DNA of 64,000 bases from Nitrospira sp. (GCA_016715825.1 JADJXO010000003.1:310001-374000), one strand, 5' to 3'; shown: positions 9,143-18,914, counted from the first letter of the stretch. Numbers and translations are program-made. The notes: generated by a model from the sequence alone, not told the origin.

Positions 9143-10339
9143 GTGCAACAATTCGTGAAAATACGATTCAGTTCGGTCGGTATCCTAGCCCGTGTTGCGT
9201 CACTCTGTCTTCTATTCGGTAGTAGCCCTTGGGCTTGCTCCAAGTCCGAACCCTACAACCCTCCAGACCCCTTTTATTATTTTGCAAGCTACAAGGTCGG
9301 CAAGAATCCAACCAGCGTGACAACTGGGGACTTCAACCAAGACTCATTCACGGATCTCGTCACCACGAACATCTCCAGCAATACCATATCGATATTGCTC
9401 GGCAATGGTGACGGTACGTTTAAAGATCAAATTCAGGTTCATGTTTGCCAGGAGCCACGTGCCCTTGCGATGGGTGACTTCAACGAAGATGCGCATGACG
9501 ATGTCGCCCTGGCGTGCTCAGGTGGCGATGAAATTACGCTGCTCTTGGGTCACGGGAACGGGAGATTCGAAGAAGGTCAACGGTATCCAGTCCATCGAAC
9601 GCCGATTGCTCTGGCAACGGGCGACATTAACGGGGATGGGCATGCCGATCTTGTGGTGGCGTTACGCAACGACAAGGTCAAAGTGTTTCTCGGGAGCGGA
9701 ACCGGTGAATTTCGTCACGGTGTTCAGTACGAACATGGAGATACCCCGACATCTGTGGCGCTGGCAGATCTCAATGCCGATGGGAAGCAGGATTTGGTTG
9801 TGACAAATGGTGGACCCATGTCGAATGCCGTTTCCATTTGGGTCGGCAACGGGGATGGCTCCTTTAGAGACCCCAAGGATTACCGGACCGGGCATCGTCC
9901 CCTCGGCGTGAGCTTAGCGGACTTTAATAACGATCATCATGGCGATCTCCTTGTGATTAATGGGGAAAAGGACTGCTTTACGACGTTCCTTGGCAATGGC
10001 AATGCAACCTTTCGACCAGGTAAAGATTCCGGTGCGGATGCGGGTCCAAATTTCGGCCTCGCTCGGGACTTCAATGGCGATCATTTAGTGGACGTGGCGA
10101 TTGTGAATCTTCAGTCCAATGATCTCTCCATTGTGTTTGGGAAAGGCGATGGTACCTTTCACTACCCGCCACGAAATTACCGAACCAAGGCTGGCCCGTT
10201 TGCCCTGTCCTTCTTTCGTGTGACAACCGCCGGCGAGGAGGAGCCAGGTCTGGCCATCGCCGACAATGGGAGTGGAAGCGTCTCAATTTTTCTCCACAAA
10301 GGGATCAGAGCGGTGGTAAAGGCGCAGGCTCAAGACTAG
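9143..10339 (+). CDS. secreted FG-GAP/VCBS repeat protein
   Basis: A 398-residue exported protein predicted to fold as a calcium-binding beta-propeller. After a GTG start, residues about 12-29 are a signal sequence ending SSPWAC; the cysteine could be a lipid attachment site but the lipobox is poor (P-W-A-C), so simple secretion is as likely. The rest consists of about seven blade repeats with D-x-N-x-D-x(3-4)-D-L calcium loops (for example GDFNQDSFTDL, GDINGDGHADL, ADLNADGKQDL, ADFNNDHHGDL) spaced ~50 residues apart and joined by GNGDGTF-type turns. Ligand unknown. The GTG at 9155 is an alternative start. Confidence 0.85.
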   Translation: MQQFVKIRFSSVGILARVASLCLLFGSSPWACSKSEPYNPPDPFYYFASYKVGKNPTSVTTGDFNQDSFTDLVTTNISSNTISILLGNGDGTFKDQIQVHVCQEPRALAMGDFNEDAHDDVALACSGGDEITLLLGHGNGRFEEGQRYPVHRTPIALATGDINGDGHADLVVALRNDKVKVFLGSGTGEFRHGVQYEHGDTPTSVALADLNADGKQDLVVTNGGPMSNAVSIWVGNGDGSFRDPKDYRTGHRPLGVSLADFNNDHHGDLLVINGEKDCFTTFLGNGNATFRPGKDSGADAGPNFGLARDFNGDHLVDVAIVNLQSNDLSIVFGKGDGTFHYPPRNYRTKAGPFALSFFRVTTAGEEEPGLAIADNGSGSVSIFLHKGIRAVVKAQAQD

Positions 10340-10363
10340 GCAGGGAGGGATCGCCGACTATTC

Positions 10364-10392
10364 TTGACAGCCTCTGGGGCCTTCGCTAGATT
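10364..10392 (+). promoter_or_regulatory. sigma-70 promoter
   Basis: TTGACA at 10364-10369, a 17-bp spacer, and TAGATT at 10387-10392. The -35 is perfect and the -10 keeps the invariant TA...T. It lies about 38 bp ahead of the ATG at 10431, which rules out the upstream GTG/TTG starts inside the promoter itself. Confidence 0.6.
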
Positions 10393-10430
10393 TGCTGTGT
10401 GCATACGTGAGCAGAGAGATAGGCTCAAAG

Positions 10431-10637
10431 ATGGCGCTTCGTTCATTTGCATGGTGGTTCATGATTGGGGCCCTAATGACCCTTTCCGTTCTGATGGTCC
10501 AAGGCGGGGTACGCGATTTATGGGAAGGGACCCAACCTGCTGGAGGGACGAATGTCTTTGTGTATTTCGGCACCACGTTGATTGGAGGAGGCTTACTGGC
10601 CGGGTGTGTTGCATTAATCATGAACCGTCTGCGATAG
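10431..10637 (+). CDS. small two-helix membrane protein
   Basis: A 68-residue protein of unknown function. Two hydrophobic helices are visible: residues about 5-22 (FAWWFMIGALMTLSVLMV) and about 43-63 (VFVYFGTTLIGGGLLAGCV), joined by a short loop with glycines and a tryptophan, and ending in basic residues NRLR. The start at 10431 fits the promoter at 10364-10392. A competing frame over the same DNA gives a cysteine- and arginine-rich product typical of a shadow frame. A zinc-ribbon gene follows within 21 bp. Confidence 0.6.
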   Translation: MALRSFAWWFMIGALMTLSVLMVQGGVRDLWEGTQPAGGTNVFVYFGTTLIGGGLLAGCVALIMNRLR

Positions 10638-10658
10638 CCTAACGAGAGTGAGACATGT

Positions 10659-10847
10659 ATGCAGTGTTTGAAGTGCAGAGGCTTCATGATGGTGGAACGC
10701 CACTATACCCTCATCAACAAGAGAATCTACGCTCGCTGCCTCAATTGTGGATTTTGGATTGACCTCGCAGACCTCCTTCGGTTTTTTCACAAGGTTATCG
10801 ATAGCGGACGAAAAGGCGATAAGGTAGGGGAGTCCTTTACCTTCTAA
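10659..10847 (+). CDS. small CxxC...CxxC zinc-ribbon-like protein
   Basis: A 62-residue protein with CLKC at residues 3-6 and CLNC at residues 27-30, a spacing suited to a four-cysteine zinc ribbon. The C-terminal half is basic and aromatic (LLRFFHKVIDSGRK). Function unknown; such proteins often bind nucleic acid or rRNA, but nothing here shows that. It may be cotranscribed with the small membrane protein before it. Confidence 0.6.
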   Translation: MQCLKCRGFMMVERHYTLINKRIYARCLNCGFWIDLADLLRFFHKVIDSGRKGDKVGESFTF

Positions 10848-10858
10848 GCGATAGGTGG

Positions 10859-11791
10859 TTGGTCGTGGGATGGAAGGACTACCGGTCTTGTCGTCGGCTG
10901 CCACGGTGCCGATTCGGTGTCCACCTCGGTCTGCTTACCATCTTCTCCATCACGCTGTGTGGTCTGTCTGTCTTTCCCGCCTTGGGGAAAGAGATCACTT
11001 CAAAGAGAGTGACCAGTCCATCCGGCTCCCATGTCCCCAAAGCGCTTCATTGGAAACGGATCCCGGCTCACAGCATTCTCCTGAAAGAGTTGAACTCTGG
11101 ACGGGTTCTCTATCAACACGCCATCGGAAAACGTCTCTCCCCTGCCAGCTTGACCAAGATCATGTCGGCCCTCATTATTCTTGAAAATGGGCGGCTTGAT
11201 GATCTGGTTACGGTCAGCAAGAATGCGGCCCGTGCTCCTAAGACTCGCCTTCGCTTGAAAGTTGGAGAGGTGTATCGACTGAAGGATTTACTGAAGGCCA
11301 TGATGATGGTGTCTGCCAATGATGCCTGTCTGGCGGCGATAGAGCATGTGGGTGGCAACGAGGAGCAATTCGTGAAGTTGATGAACGCCAAGGCAACCAC
11401 GCTTGGACTCGGCGATACGCATTTTAGCAATGGCTGTGGTTTTGATGGGGCGACTCACTACTCGACGGCCGAGGATCTTGCAACGCTAAGCGAAGTCGCG
11501 ATGCGGAACGCCGTGTTTCGTGAGCTGGTGCGAGAAGAGCGTGGGCTTATCACAGCGGTGAATGGATACCGTGCTTATGTTCTCCACAATACCAATCGCC
11601 TTCTTGGCCGTATTCCAGGCGTCGAAGGGGTGAAAACTGGATTTACGGCGAAGGCCGGACGATGCTTAATCGCCAGGGTATCTCAAAATGACCGTGATCT
11701 GCTTCTCGTCATCCTCAATTCTAACCGCAGATGGAATACCGCCAAGAGCTTGATAGATTACGGCTTCCACTTCACCGAAGCCAATCCCTAA
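10859..11791 (+). CDS. dacF: D-alanyl-D-alanine carboxypeptidase (penicillin-binding protein, class C low-Mr)
   Basis: Periplasmic serine peptidase that trims the terminal D-Ala from peptidoglycan stem peptides. Signal sequence at about residues 22-42 (GLLTIFSITLCGLSVFPALG). The three S11 catalytic motifs are in order: SLTK (SxxK nucleophile) near residue 98, SAN near 148, and KTG (GVKTGFT) near 257. Length 310 is short because the C-terminal beta domain and amphipathic anchor of DacA/DacC are missing, resembling the DacF/PbpG end of the family. Start is a TTG at 10859 or GTG at 10865; both precede the same signal peptide. Confidence 0.88.
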   Translation: MVVGWKDYRSCRRLPRCRFGVHLGLLTIFSITLCGLSVFPALGKEITSKRVTSPSGSHVPKALHWKRIPAHSILLKELNSGRVLYQHAIGKRLSPASLTKIMSALIILENGRLDDLVTVSKNAARAPKTRLRLKVGEVYRLKDLLKAMMMVSANDACLAAIEHVGGNEEQFVKLMNAKATTLGLGDTHFSNGCGFDGATHYSTAEDLATLSEVAMRNAVFRELVREERGLITAVNGYRAYVLHNTNRLLGRIPGVEGVKTGFTAKAGRCLIARVSQNDRDLLLVILNSNRRWNTAKSLIDYGFHFTEANP

Positions 11792-11939
11792 GCATCGTTG
11801 TTTGGTTATGTAGGGTCATCGAGGATGTTCATCCAGGATAAACGATTCTGGAAGAGATGGGCAGAAAACAGACAGGATGCCGGGTATGGTGCTCTCCCCA
11901 CCGGCATTCGTGTCGTGGATGAAAATCTACAGCGGGGGG

Positions 11940-12467
11940 TTAACGGGGTTGGGCGAACTCGATGTTGACATCCTTGCCGAGATAATTTACTTGGAACCCC
12001 TGCTTGTCATAAGCCAGGATCGCACCCATCACGTTCTCATCGCCGTACTCTTCTTTCCCTAACAATTTTCGGATCTCTTCTGGGTTTTCGCTATTTAGCA
12101 CGTGCCGGAACACCCCTCTGGTTTTGAAAGCAAATCGATTGTTGATGAAGAGGAGATCAACCTTGCCGTCCTGGATTCGCACTCCGGCCATCGGCCCGGT
12201 TGGTTTCCGTTGGTCAAGCAGGAAAATAAACGTGGCTTCCTGTTCCGCCCGAATCCCAGAAATTGGTTCATTCACGAGGGAATCGACCGCCTTGCTTTCC
12301 GGATCGCCGAGCCTGACGCCAAAAAGGGAGACCTCGGCGCTAGAAATACTCTGTGGTTCGGTGACCTCAGTTTGGCTCAATTCATATGGTTCGGCGTAAA
12401 CCGAAGACCATAAGATGAGAAGGCCTATGAAGGCGACGACTACCATCCTGGACAAATTCTTTTTCAT
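11940..12467 (-). CDS. exported hypothetical protein
   Basis: A 175-residue protein with a classic signal peptide (residues 1-25: basic start MKKNLSR, hydrophobic VVVAFIGLLILW, cleavage after VYA). The mature part contains a repeated theme of short beta strands with LFGVRLGDPESKAV and a later LGKEEYGDENVMG; it resembles small periplasmic proteins that compare a value to a folded domain, but I cannot name a family. It is convergent with the carboxypeptidase, 148 bp apart. Confidence 0.65.
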   Translation of the reverse strand: MKKNLSRMVVVAFIGLLILWSSVYAEPYELSQTEVTEPQSISSAEVSLFGVRLGDPESKAVDSLVNEPISGIRAEQEATFIFLLDQRKPTGPMAGVRIQDGKVDLLFINNRFAFKTRGVFRHVLNSENPEEIRKLLGKEEYGDENVMGAILAYDKQGFQVNYLGKDVNIEFAQPR

Positions 12468-12642
12468 AACATGTCCGTTGTTCTATTCGATAGGATCAAA
12501 AAATCTATTCGAATTGCCATGAGTGGGATAGGCATGCAAAGCGAACGTTATTCTAGCGAATCAAGTCCAGAATCCGCAAGGAACGGCCGCAGTCGGAGGA
12601 ATCCCGTCGAGCATGTTGAGGCAGATTGAAGGGACTGGCGGC

Positions 12643-12936
12643 TCATGGTGAGGATGATCTGTTCAGCAACAGTTCACCTAACGCGCGAAGACGATAAAAG
12701 TAAGGCAAGCAATCAGTCTCAAGCTCCGCCGTCAAATCATCGAGATCGTGTAAGCAATCCTTCACGATGCCGAGCCGCTGATCGTCAAGACCATCAGCGC
12801 TCTCTAGGTAATACACGACACAGCCGCTGATGACGGTATCAAGTGTCATCAATTCCCCTTCATGTGGACTTGAGAGCCGTGGCCAGTCGGTTGAGCGGTG
12901 TTGTTCCCACGCGGTTTCGATCGCCCGTCGTGTCAT
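12643..12936 (-). CDS. hypothetical protein, 97 residues
   Basis: Unrecognised soluble protein, acidic and leucine-rich, with likely helices over DQRLGIVKDCLHDLDDLTAE and the C-terminal YFYRLRALGELLL. Start set at the ATG at 12936: an AAGGAGC Shine-Dalgarno sits six bases before it, whereas the longer frame to 12981 has none. It lies upstream of nothing obvious; glutamate dehydrogenase follows downstream on the same strand's other side, at 13048-14298. Confidence 0.65.
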   Translation of the reverse strand: MTRRAIETAWEQHRSTDWPRLSSPHEGELMTLDTVISGCVVYYLESADGLDDQRLGIVKDCLHDLDDLTAELETDCLPYFYRLRALGELLLNRSSSP

Positions 12937-13047
12937 ATGAAGCTCCTTCGGCCTCCCGCCAACCCTCACCCTAACGTACAAATGAGCTGTGAGGCAAGAA
13001 TCAGAGGCATCCGTTAAGATCGAGTGGGCTCCGAACGGAAGGGCAAG

Positions 13048-14298
13048 TTATGGGTACAATCCGCGCTGTAGATGGGCTTGCGCGACCTGGTCAATCCCAC
13101 TCATGAGCGCCGCCATGCGCATTGAAACCTGGTGTTCTGTTGAAAAGTGAAGGGTGCGGTCAAAGGCGGAGGTGATGATCGCCTGCAGCCGATTCTGAAT
13201 ATCGGTTGCGCTCCAGAAAAAACGTTGAAGATCCTGAACCCATTCAAAATAGGAAACAATAACCCCGCCTGAATTTGCCAAGATATCCGGGATCACAAAT
13301 ACCCCTTTCTCTGCCAGAATGTGATCGGCCTCCAGTGTCGTTGGTCCGTTGGCTCCTTCGGAGAGGATTCGGCACCTCAGGGCATTCGCGTTGCGATCCG
13401 TGATCTGTTCGGATAGGGCAGCGGGAACCAGCACGGTGCACTCCAATTGCAGGAGTTCGTCGTTCGTGATTCTGTCCCCAAGTCTCGTTTCATGGAGAGG
13501 CTGATGGGGATCGCGGCGGAGAAGACGCGCAATGTCCAACCCTTGCTCGTTGTAGATCCCGCCATGCACATCGCTCACGGCAATCACGCGTGCGCCTTGC
13601 TCGTGCATGATACGCGCGGTATGCGAGCCCACGTTCCCGAACCCTTGAATGGCCACGGTCGCGTTTTCCAGCGACAGCTTCAAATGACGGAGGGCTTCCA
13701 ACGTGACATAGACGACTCCGCGTCCTGTTGCTTCTTCACGACCCAGACTGCCACCGAGAGCGAGCGGTTTCCCGGTGACGACACCGGGCACGGCATAGCC
13801 GACTTGCTGGCTGTAGGTGTCCATCATCCAGGCCATCACTTGGGCATCGGTACCCACATCCGGGGCCGGCACGTCCTTATCCGGCCCGATCAGGGGGAAA
13901 ATTTCTGCGATATAGCGTCTGGTCAACCGCTGCAGTTCACCGGAGGATAGACTCTTGGGTGCGACTTGGATTCCGCCTTTCGCTCCGCCATACGGTAAGC
14001 CGGCGAGCGCACATTTCCATGTCATCCACATGGCCAGGGCCGCCACTTCGCCAAGATTGACATCAGGGTGATACCGTACTCCACCCTTCGAAGGGCCGCG
14101 TGATGAATCATGTTGTACACGGTACCCCGTAAAGACCTCGACATGCCCATCGTCCATAAGGACGGGAAGACTGACGGCGAGGGAGCGCTGTGGGAGCTTC
14201 AGGCGTTCGCGGAGATTGGGGTCCAGGTGCATCGCCTCCGCGGCTTGATCGAATTGCGAGACGGCTAAGCGAAACGTCGGCGTCAATAGTTCCCGCAT
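13048..14298 (-). CDS. gdhA: Glu/Leu/Phe/Val dehydrogenase (glutamate dehydrogenase)
   Basis: Reversible NAD(P)-dependent deamination of glutamate (or a related amino acid), linking ammonia and carbon metabolism. The 416-residue length matches hexameric class GDHs of this branch. Seen: catalytic region PYGGAKGGI with the active lysine, a second PAPDVGTDAQVMAWM motif, the Rossmann GFGNVGS motif and the C-terminal SYFEWVQDLQRFFW segment. AAGGAGC lies just upstream of the ATG at 14298. Cofactor choice is not determined here. Confidence 0.92.
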   Translation of the reverse strand: MRELLTPTFRLAVSQFDQAAEAMHLDPNLRERLKLPQRSLAVSLPVLMDDGHVEVFTGYRVQHDSSRGPSKGGVRYHPDVNLGEVAALAMWMTWKCALAGLPYGGAKGGIQVAPKSLSSGELQRLTRRYIAEIFPLIGPDKDVPAPDVGTDAQVMAWMMDTYSQQVGYAVPGVVTGKPLALGGSLGREEATGRGVVYVTLEALRHLKLSLENATVAIQGFGNVGSHTARIMHEQGARVIAVSDVHGGIYNEQGLDIARLLRRDPHQPLHETRLGDRITNDELLQLECTVLVPAALSEQITDRNANALRCRILSEGANGPTTLEADHILAEKGVFVIPDILANSGGVIVSYFEWVQDLQRFFWSATDIQNRLQAIITSAFDRTLHFSTEHQVSMRMAALMSGIDQVAQAHLQRGLYP

Positions 14299-14327
14299 AG
14301 AGCTCCTTTAGGACTGGGTTGGACGTA

Positions 14328-15086
14328 TTAATGTTCCTTCATGTCCGGACGTGGTGATCGCGCGTTGGAAGAAAGTACTGCCGCAAACGTCTGGGCAAGT
14401 TGCTGCTTGATCATGTCGACGGGGATGGGTCTTTGAGACACCGCAGCCATAGAGGTCACGGAGCAATCGGTCAATCCACATGGGTGAATACGGAGAAACG
14501 GCGACACGTCCAGATCAACGTTGAGCGCGACTCCATGAAGTGTCACGCCTCGTTGGATTCGAACACCAACAAAGCCGATCTTCTGCAGCTGAGGCACCAG
14601 GACCCATACGCCAGGCCTACCAGCGACGCGAACGCCGGCAAGACCCCAGCATGTAAGTACTCGAATGAGCACCTCTTCGAGCAGCCAAACCAATTGCCTG
14701 GCACCTGTGGCATATTGAACCACTTTCAGGATCGGATACAGCACGATCTGTCCTGGGCCATGGAAGGTGATGGACCCGCCGCGGTTCACATGGAGGAGTT
14801 CCGCCCCGTTCTCACACAGGGCTGCTGTGTTCCCTCCCCAGTCTGCTGGCCGAGTCCTACGCCCTAACGTATAAACAGGCGAATGCTCAAGAATCAGCAG
14901 CGTGTCCGGCTGGCGATCGAGGAGGCGTTCGCTGTGTAGGCGCGACTGTAGGTCCCACGCTGTAAGGTAGGGAACAGGGTCAGGAAATACATGCGCGACA
15001 GCCTCCTGGAAGTGAACAGTCTCAAAGGACGAGGGCGTCGTGATCTTGGGACCAATCGGGAAGTGTCTGGAGACAGGTTGATCCAT
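14328..15086 (-). CDS. lipB: lipoyl(octanoyl) transferase
   Basis: Moves octanoate from acyl carrier protein to lipoyl-dependent enzymes. The family signature HVNRGGSITFHGPGQIVLYP is followed by the catalytic lysine region LQKIGFVGVRIQRG with HGVALNVD, and by the cysteine in IHPCGLTDCSVTSM. Length 252 is normal with a ~25-residue N-terminal extension. It is 29 bp from gdhA on the same strand. No lipA is seen nearby. Confidence 0.9.
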   Translation of the reverse strand: MDQPVSRHFPIGPKITTPSSFETVHFQEAVAHVFPDPVPYLTAWDLQSRLHSERLLDRQPDTLLILEHSPVYTLGRRTRPADWGGNTAALCENGAELLHVNRGGSITFHGPGQIVLYPILKVVQYATGARQLVWLLEEVLIRVLTCWGLAGVRVAGRPGVWVLVPQLQKIGFVGVRIQRGVTLHGVALNVDLDVSPFLRIHPCGLTDCSVTSMAAVSQRPIPVDMIKQQLAQTFAAVLSSNARSPRPDMKEH

Positions 15087-15251
15087 CGGAGATAGGAGTC
15101 AGCTGGAAACGCCCACTGTCCTTAATCGCAGATGCGAAATGGCGCTACTGGCGTCGGACAAGAGATACCATTGTTACACAACTTGAGGAATGGAGGAAAG
15201 ACGAGGTCCGAGGGCACGCAACTTCCCTCGGACCCTGTAGAACGAAGGTGG

Positions 15252-16508
15252 CTATTTGATAGCGGCAAACAGCTCTTTGATGGCAGGAGTCTTGAGTTTT
15301 TTGAGTGCTTTCGCTTCAATCTGGCGGATGCGCTCACGTGTAACGGACAAGTTTTGGCCGACCTGCTCAAGCGTGCTGGCCTCATCATAGCCGATTCCAA
15401 ATCGGAGCCTGATAACCATTTGCTCTCGAGGCGTCAGGTTGCTAAGGATGTGGTCGAGCTGTTGAGTCAGTTCACCACGGTGCACATGGGCGTCGGGTGG
15501 CACAGCCTGCTGATCCGGAATCATATCTCCGAACTGAGTGTCCCCATCACCGATGGGGGTCTCCAATGCGACCGGTTCTTGGAACGCTTGGACCGTTTCG
15601 CGGAGCCGTTCCGGCCTCATGCGTAACACATGAGCCACTTCGTCGAGCCGGGCCGGTCGTCCAAACTGTTGGCCCAATCTCCGCGTCACGCGGAGGATTC
15701 GATGCGAGGCTTCGGTTTGGTGGACCGGAATGCGAATTGTTCTTGCTTGATCTGCGAGCGCCCGTGTGATCCCTTGGCGTATCCACCACGTCGCATAGGT
15801 GCTGAACTTGAATCCTTTCCGATACTGATATCGCTCGGCAGCTTTGATGAGTCCAATATTGCCCTCTTGTACGAGGTCCAACAGGGTCAACCCCCTTCCG
15901 GTGTAGCGTTTGGCAACATCGACCACTAGACGAAGATTGCATCGCACGAGTTCGTCTTTGCCCTGCTCCAGCATAACTCTGGCCGACCGAATGTCGTGCA
16001 GCAATTCTTTCAGCTGCCTCGCCGTGCCGGTTGGAAGCTTTAAGTCAGGGCTTGCTGACTCCATAACCATCAGCAGCAGTTTCTCGGCGTGGTCTAGGGC
16101 CGTAGCTGAAAGCCCGCTTAAGCGTTTGACCGTTTGCAGAGCCTTCACCGTTTCTATGAGCGGTGACGTCCGTTTGGACTTGAGAATGGCCAGCGTGGCC
16201 TGACGCAATGCTGTACGGATACGACGTGTTCCCTGATCGACCCGCTTCGCGATGGCGGTCTCTTCTTCTCGAGTCAGGAGACCTCGATCACCAAACGAAC
16301 GAAAATACAGACCTTCAAGAAGAAACGGGTTCGATCCCTGGCCGGCCCGCATGGCAGCCTGATTCTTCTCGTCTGCGATCGACTCTTCAGCTTCTGTACG
16401 CCCAATAATACCGAGCATCCCGCTTGCCTTGGCGTCATCCGCATCCACATCGGCAATGAACGTTTTCTGCATTTCTATTTCGTCAGCGACCCGAAGTTCT
16501 TCTTTCAT
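15252..16508 (-). CDS. RNA polymerase sigma factor, sigma-70 group 1/2
   Basis: A 418-residue primary-like sigma factor. After a ~60-residue acidic N-terminus comes region 1.2 (NPFLLEGLYFRSFGDRGLLT), then region 2 with NLRLVVDVAKRYTGRGLTLLDLVQEGNIGL and the -10 recognition helix (FSTYATWWIRQGITRALADQ), region 3 and a full region 4 helix-turn-helix (SVTRERIRQIEAKALKKL). There is no region 1.1, so I read it as a group 2 (RpoS-like stationary or stress) factor rather than the housekeeping RpoD, though length alone does not prove this. The stress-related slipin and NfeD genes follow upstream on the same strand. Confidence 0.88.
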   Translation of the reverse strand: MKEELRVADEIEMQKTFIADVDADDAKASGMLGIIGRTEAEESIADEKNQAAMRAGQGSNPFLLEGLYFRSFGDRGLLTREEETAIAKRVDQGTRRIRTALRQATLAILKSKRTSPLIETVKALQTVKRLSGLSATALDHAEKLLLMVMESASPDLKLPTGTARQLKELLHDIRSARVMLEQGKDELVRCNLRLVVDVAKRYTGRGLTLLDLVQEGNIGLIKAAERYQYRKGFKFSTYATWWIRQGITRALADQARTIRIPVHQTEASHRILRVTRRLGQQFGRPARLDEVAHVLRMRPERLRETVQAFQEPVALETPIGDGDTQFGDMIPDQQAVPPDAHVHRGELTQQLDHILSNLTPREQMVIRLRFGIGYDEASTLEQVGQNLSVTRERIRQIEAKALKKLKTPAIKELFAAIK

Positions 16509-16771
16509 CGTGTCACCCTTTGTATGTAGGTTGAACAGTGCCCTTTGCTATAAGAGCCCATTTCGACCGAAAAGATTCTATTTAGTCCGACTGTTATTGA
16601 TGATTGTACAAAGCAAAACGGATGCTCAGCTAAAGATGAGAAACAGCAAGCAGGATCATCTCGAAAAATCAGAAAGATTAGACAAGACTAATGAGAAAGT
16701 TTAGGGAAGACTGTCGCACTTATGCGGCATCTCTGTGTGATTGACGCAAGCGGTTCAACAGAAATACTACA

Positions 16772-17518
16772 CTACTTGGAAAAGAGTCCCTTTATGAAAG
16801 GGCCAAGTGTATCAACCGGGATGGGGAAGATCGTGGTCGAGTTCTTCTCTCCCGCAATCTCGACAAGTGTTTGGAGATATCGTAATTGAAGTGCCGCAGG
16901 ATTTTGACTAATGACGTCTGCCGCTTCAGCAAGTTTCTGGGCCGCTTGAAACTCACCTTCGGCATGAATGATTTTTGCCCGCCGTTCTCGCTCTGCTTCA
17001 GCTTGCCGAGCGATCGCTCGTTGCATGTCCTGAGGAATATCCACATTTTTGACCTCGACCGCGGCGACCTTGACTCCCCAGGGCTCGGTCTGCTGGTCGA
17101 TGATGCGCTGGAGCTCCGCGTTGATATCGTCACGTTTTGCCAGCAAGTCATCAAGTTGGCTTTGACCCAAGACACTGCGAAGAGTCGTCTGGGCTACCTG
17201 TGAGGTGGAATAGAGATAATCCTGTACGGCAAGGACGGCTCGCTGGGGGTCAACCACTCTGAGGAAAATGACGGCGTTGACCTTGACGGAGATGTTGTCT
17301 CGTGTGATGACGTCCTGCGACGGAACCTCCATCGTAACGGTTTGGAGATTTACGCGGACCATTTGTTGAAGACCTGGGATTACCAGTCTGATTCCCGGCC
17401 CTTTCACTGTTTGAAACTTTCCGAGGACGAACACCACAAGACGTTCGTATTCCATCACCCGTTTGAAGCTCGCATACAGCAGCATACCCAATAGGACTAT
17501 TGGCAACAGGAGTGACAT
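16772..17518 (-). CDS. slipin (SPFH/stomatin family membrane protein)
   Basis: Membrane scaffold protein of the stomatin/prohibitin fold. An N-terminal hydrophobic segment (LLLPIVLLGMLLYA) anchors it, followed by the SPFH domain (VLGKFQTVKGPGIRLVIPG, VPSQDVITRDNISVKVNAV) and a helical C-terminus (AEAERERRAKIIHAEGEFQAA) that oligomerises. Length 248 is normal. It is 18 bp downstream of the frameshifted nfeD gene; the NfeD-slipin pair is a known conserved operon in which the NfeD protease is thought to act on the stomatin partner. Confidence 0.9.
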   Translation of the reverse strand: MSLLLPIVLLGMLLYASFKRVMEYERLVVFVLGKFQTVKGPGIRLVIPGLQQMVRVNLQTVTMEVPSQDVITRDNISVKVNAVIFLRVVDPQRAVLAVQDYLYSTSQVAQTTLRSVLGQSQLDDLLAKRDDINAELQRIIDQQTEPWGVKVAAVEVKNVDIPQDMQRAIARQAEAERERRAKIIHAEGEFQAAQKLAEAADVISQNPAALQLRYLQTLVEIAGEKNSTTIFPIPVDTLGPFIKGLFSK

Positions 17519-17536
17519 GATGGCTCCTTCGCTCGG

Positions 17537-18914
17537 TCAGTGTGATTTGTGAGTGGGCGCTACATGAAGTGTCAGCCCTTCGATCGACATCACTTCTGCA
17601 GCCTCGCCTTGACGAATAGGATTTTGGCTGACTGCTTCCCAGATCTCTCCCTGTACGGTTATCTGGCCATGTGGATTCAGATCTGTCTTCGCGATTCCGA
17701 TTGCCCCGATCATTCCCTCCGCCCCGGTGATCGGCTTCCCGCGGGTGCCCTTGATGGCTATCCAAGCCACGACCCCGACCAGGGCGCCGACTGCCATCAC
17801 AGTGGGCAACAAGAATGAAAGGGATATCTGCAGAAAAGGAGCGTCGCTCTTGATGAGGAACAGACCGCCCAGCGTCATGGCCGTTACGCCTCCCAAAGCG
17901 AGCAACCCGTAGCTTGTGACGGTGATTTCAAGCAGAAGAAACACGACACCGAGTATCACCAGGAGTGCGCCGGCATAGTTCACGGGCAGCGATTGCAGAG
18001 AATAGAAAGCCAGAATCAAGCTGATGGCTCCAATGATGCCGGGTAGGATTGCTCCGGGGCTGTAAAGCTCCGCCATAATTCCGATCGTCCCAATGGACAT
18101 CAGTAGGTAGGCGATATTTGGATCACTCAGTGTCTTGAGCAGCTCAAGACGCGTTCCCATTGGAAACTCTTTGAGGGTCGGAGGATCGCCTGATAGCGTG
18201 ACTGGTCCATGAGGGAGAACAATCCTTCTGCCCTGCAGATGTTTCAGCAGGCTGGGAATATCCTCGGCGACCAGGTCGATGATGTTGAGTTTCAAGGCTT
18301 CTTGTTCCGTCACTGACACACTCTTCCGGACTGCATCCTCAGCCCATGATACATTGCGGCCGCGCTGTTCCGCGAGGCTCTTGAGGTAGGCGACCGAGTC
18401 GTTTTCGACTTTTTCCTTCATGGTGTTGTCCAGCTCGCCGCCGCCCATCGCGACTGGATGCGCCGCTCCAATATTGGTGCCCGGTGCCATGGCGGCGACA
18501 TGAGCGGCCATGGTGAGAAAAACACCTGCTGAGGCAGCACGACCTCCCGAAGGTGAGACGAACACAATGACTGGAAGAGGCGAACCTGTAATATCCTTGA
18601 TCATCAGCCGCATGGAGGTATCCAACCCTCCGGGGGTGTCGAGTTTCAGGATCAAGGCTTCAGCCCCCGGACGATTGCGCGAAATCGAGCGCATCATGCA
18701 GGTATTCCGCTGCAACGGGGTTAATGACCCCTTCGTAGTTCGCGATGACCAGTTCTTTGGCGTGAACAGAGTAGCTAGCGAAGGTTGAGCAAACCACCAA
18801 GGCTAGTCCTACGACCGTCTTGGGGAGGACAGAAACTAACGATGTGCTTGATTCTTGATCATCACCAGTCATCGTGAAAAACTTCAATGATGATAGGACG
18901 TTAGCGTCCATCAA
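17537..18914 (-). pseudogene. nfeD: NfeD-type membrane serine protease, single frameshift
   Basis: The gene reads as two overlapping frames. The first (18914 to about 18664) holds a signal peptide ending SYSVHA and the start of the ClpP-like domain, and stops at SSGG-stop. The second (about 18715 to 17537) holds the rest: KLDTPGGLDTS, the nucleophile region SPSGGRAASAGVFL, several membrane helices and the C-terminal OB-fold NfeD domain. Joining them at the run of five C at 18664-18668 (five G on the coding strand) by removing one base gives a continuous ...DFAQSSGAEALILKLD..., the expected family sequence. So either one base was inserted in this homopolymer (real mutation or sequencing error) or translation slips there. 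Everything else in the gene looks intact. Confidence 0.85.

Noticed and set aside
10364..10642. 92-residue frame overlapping the small membrane protein
   Set aside because: Starts inside the promoter and gives a Cys/Arg-rich product typical of a shadow frame.
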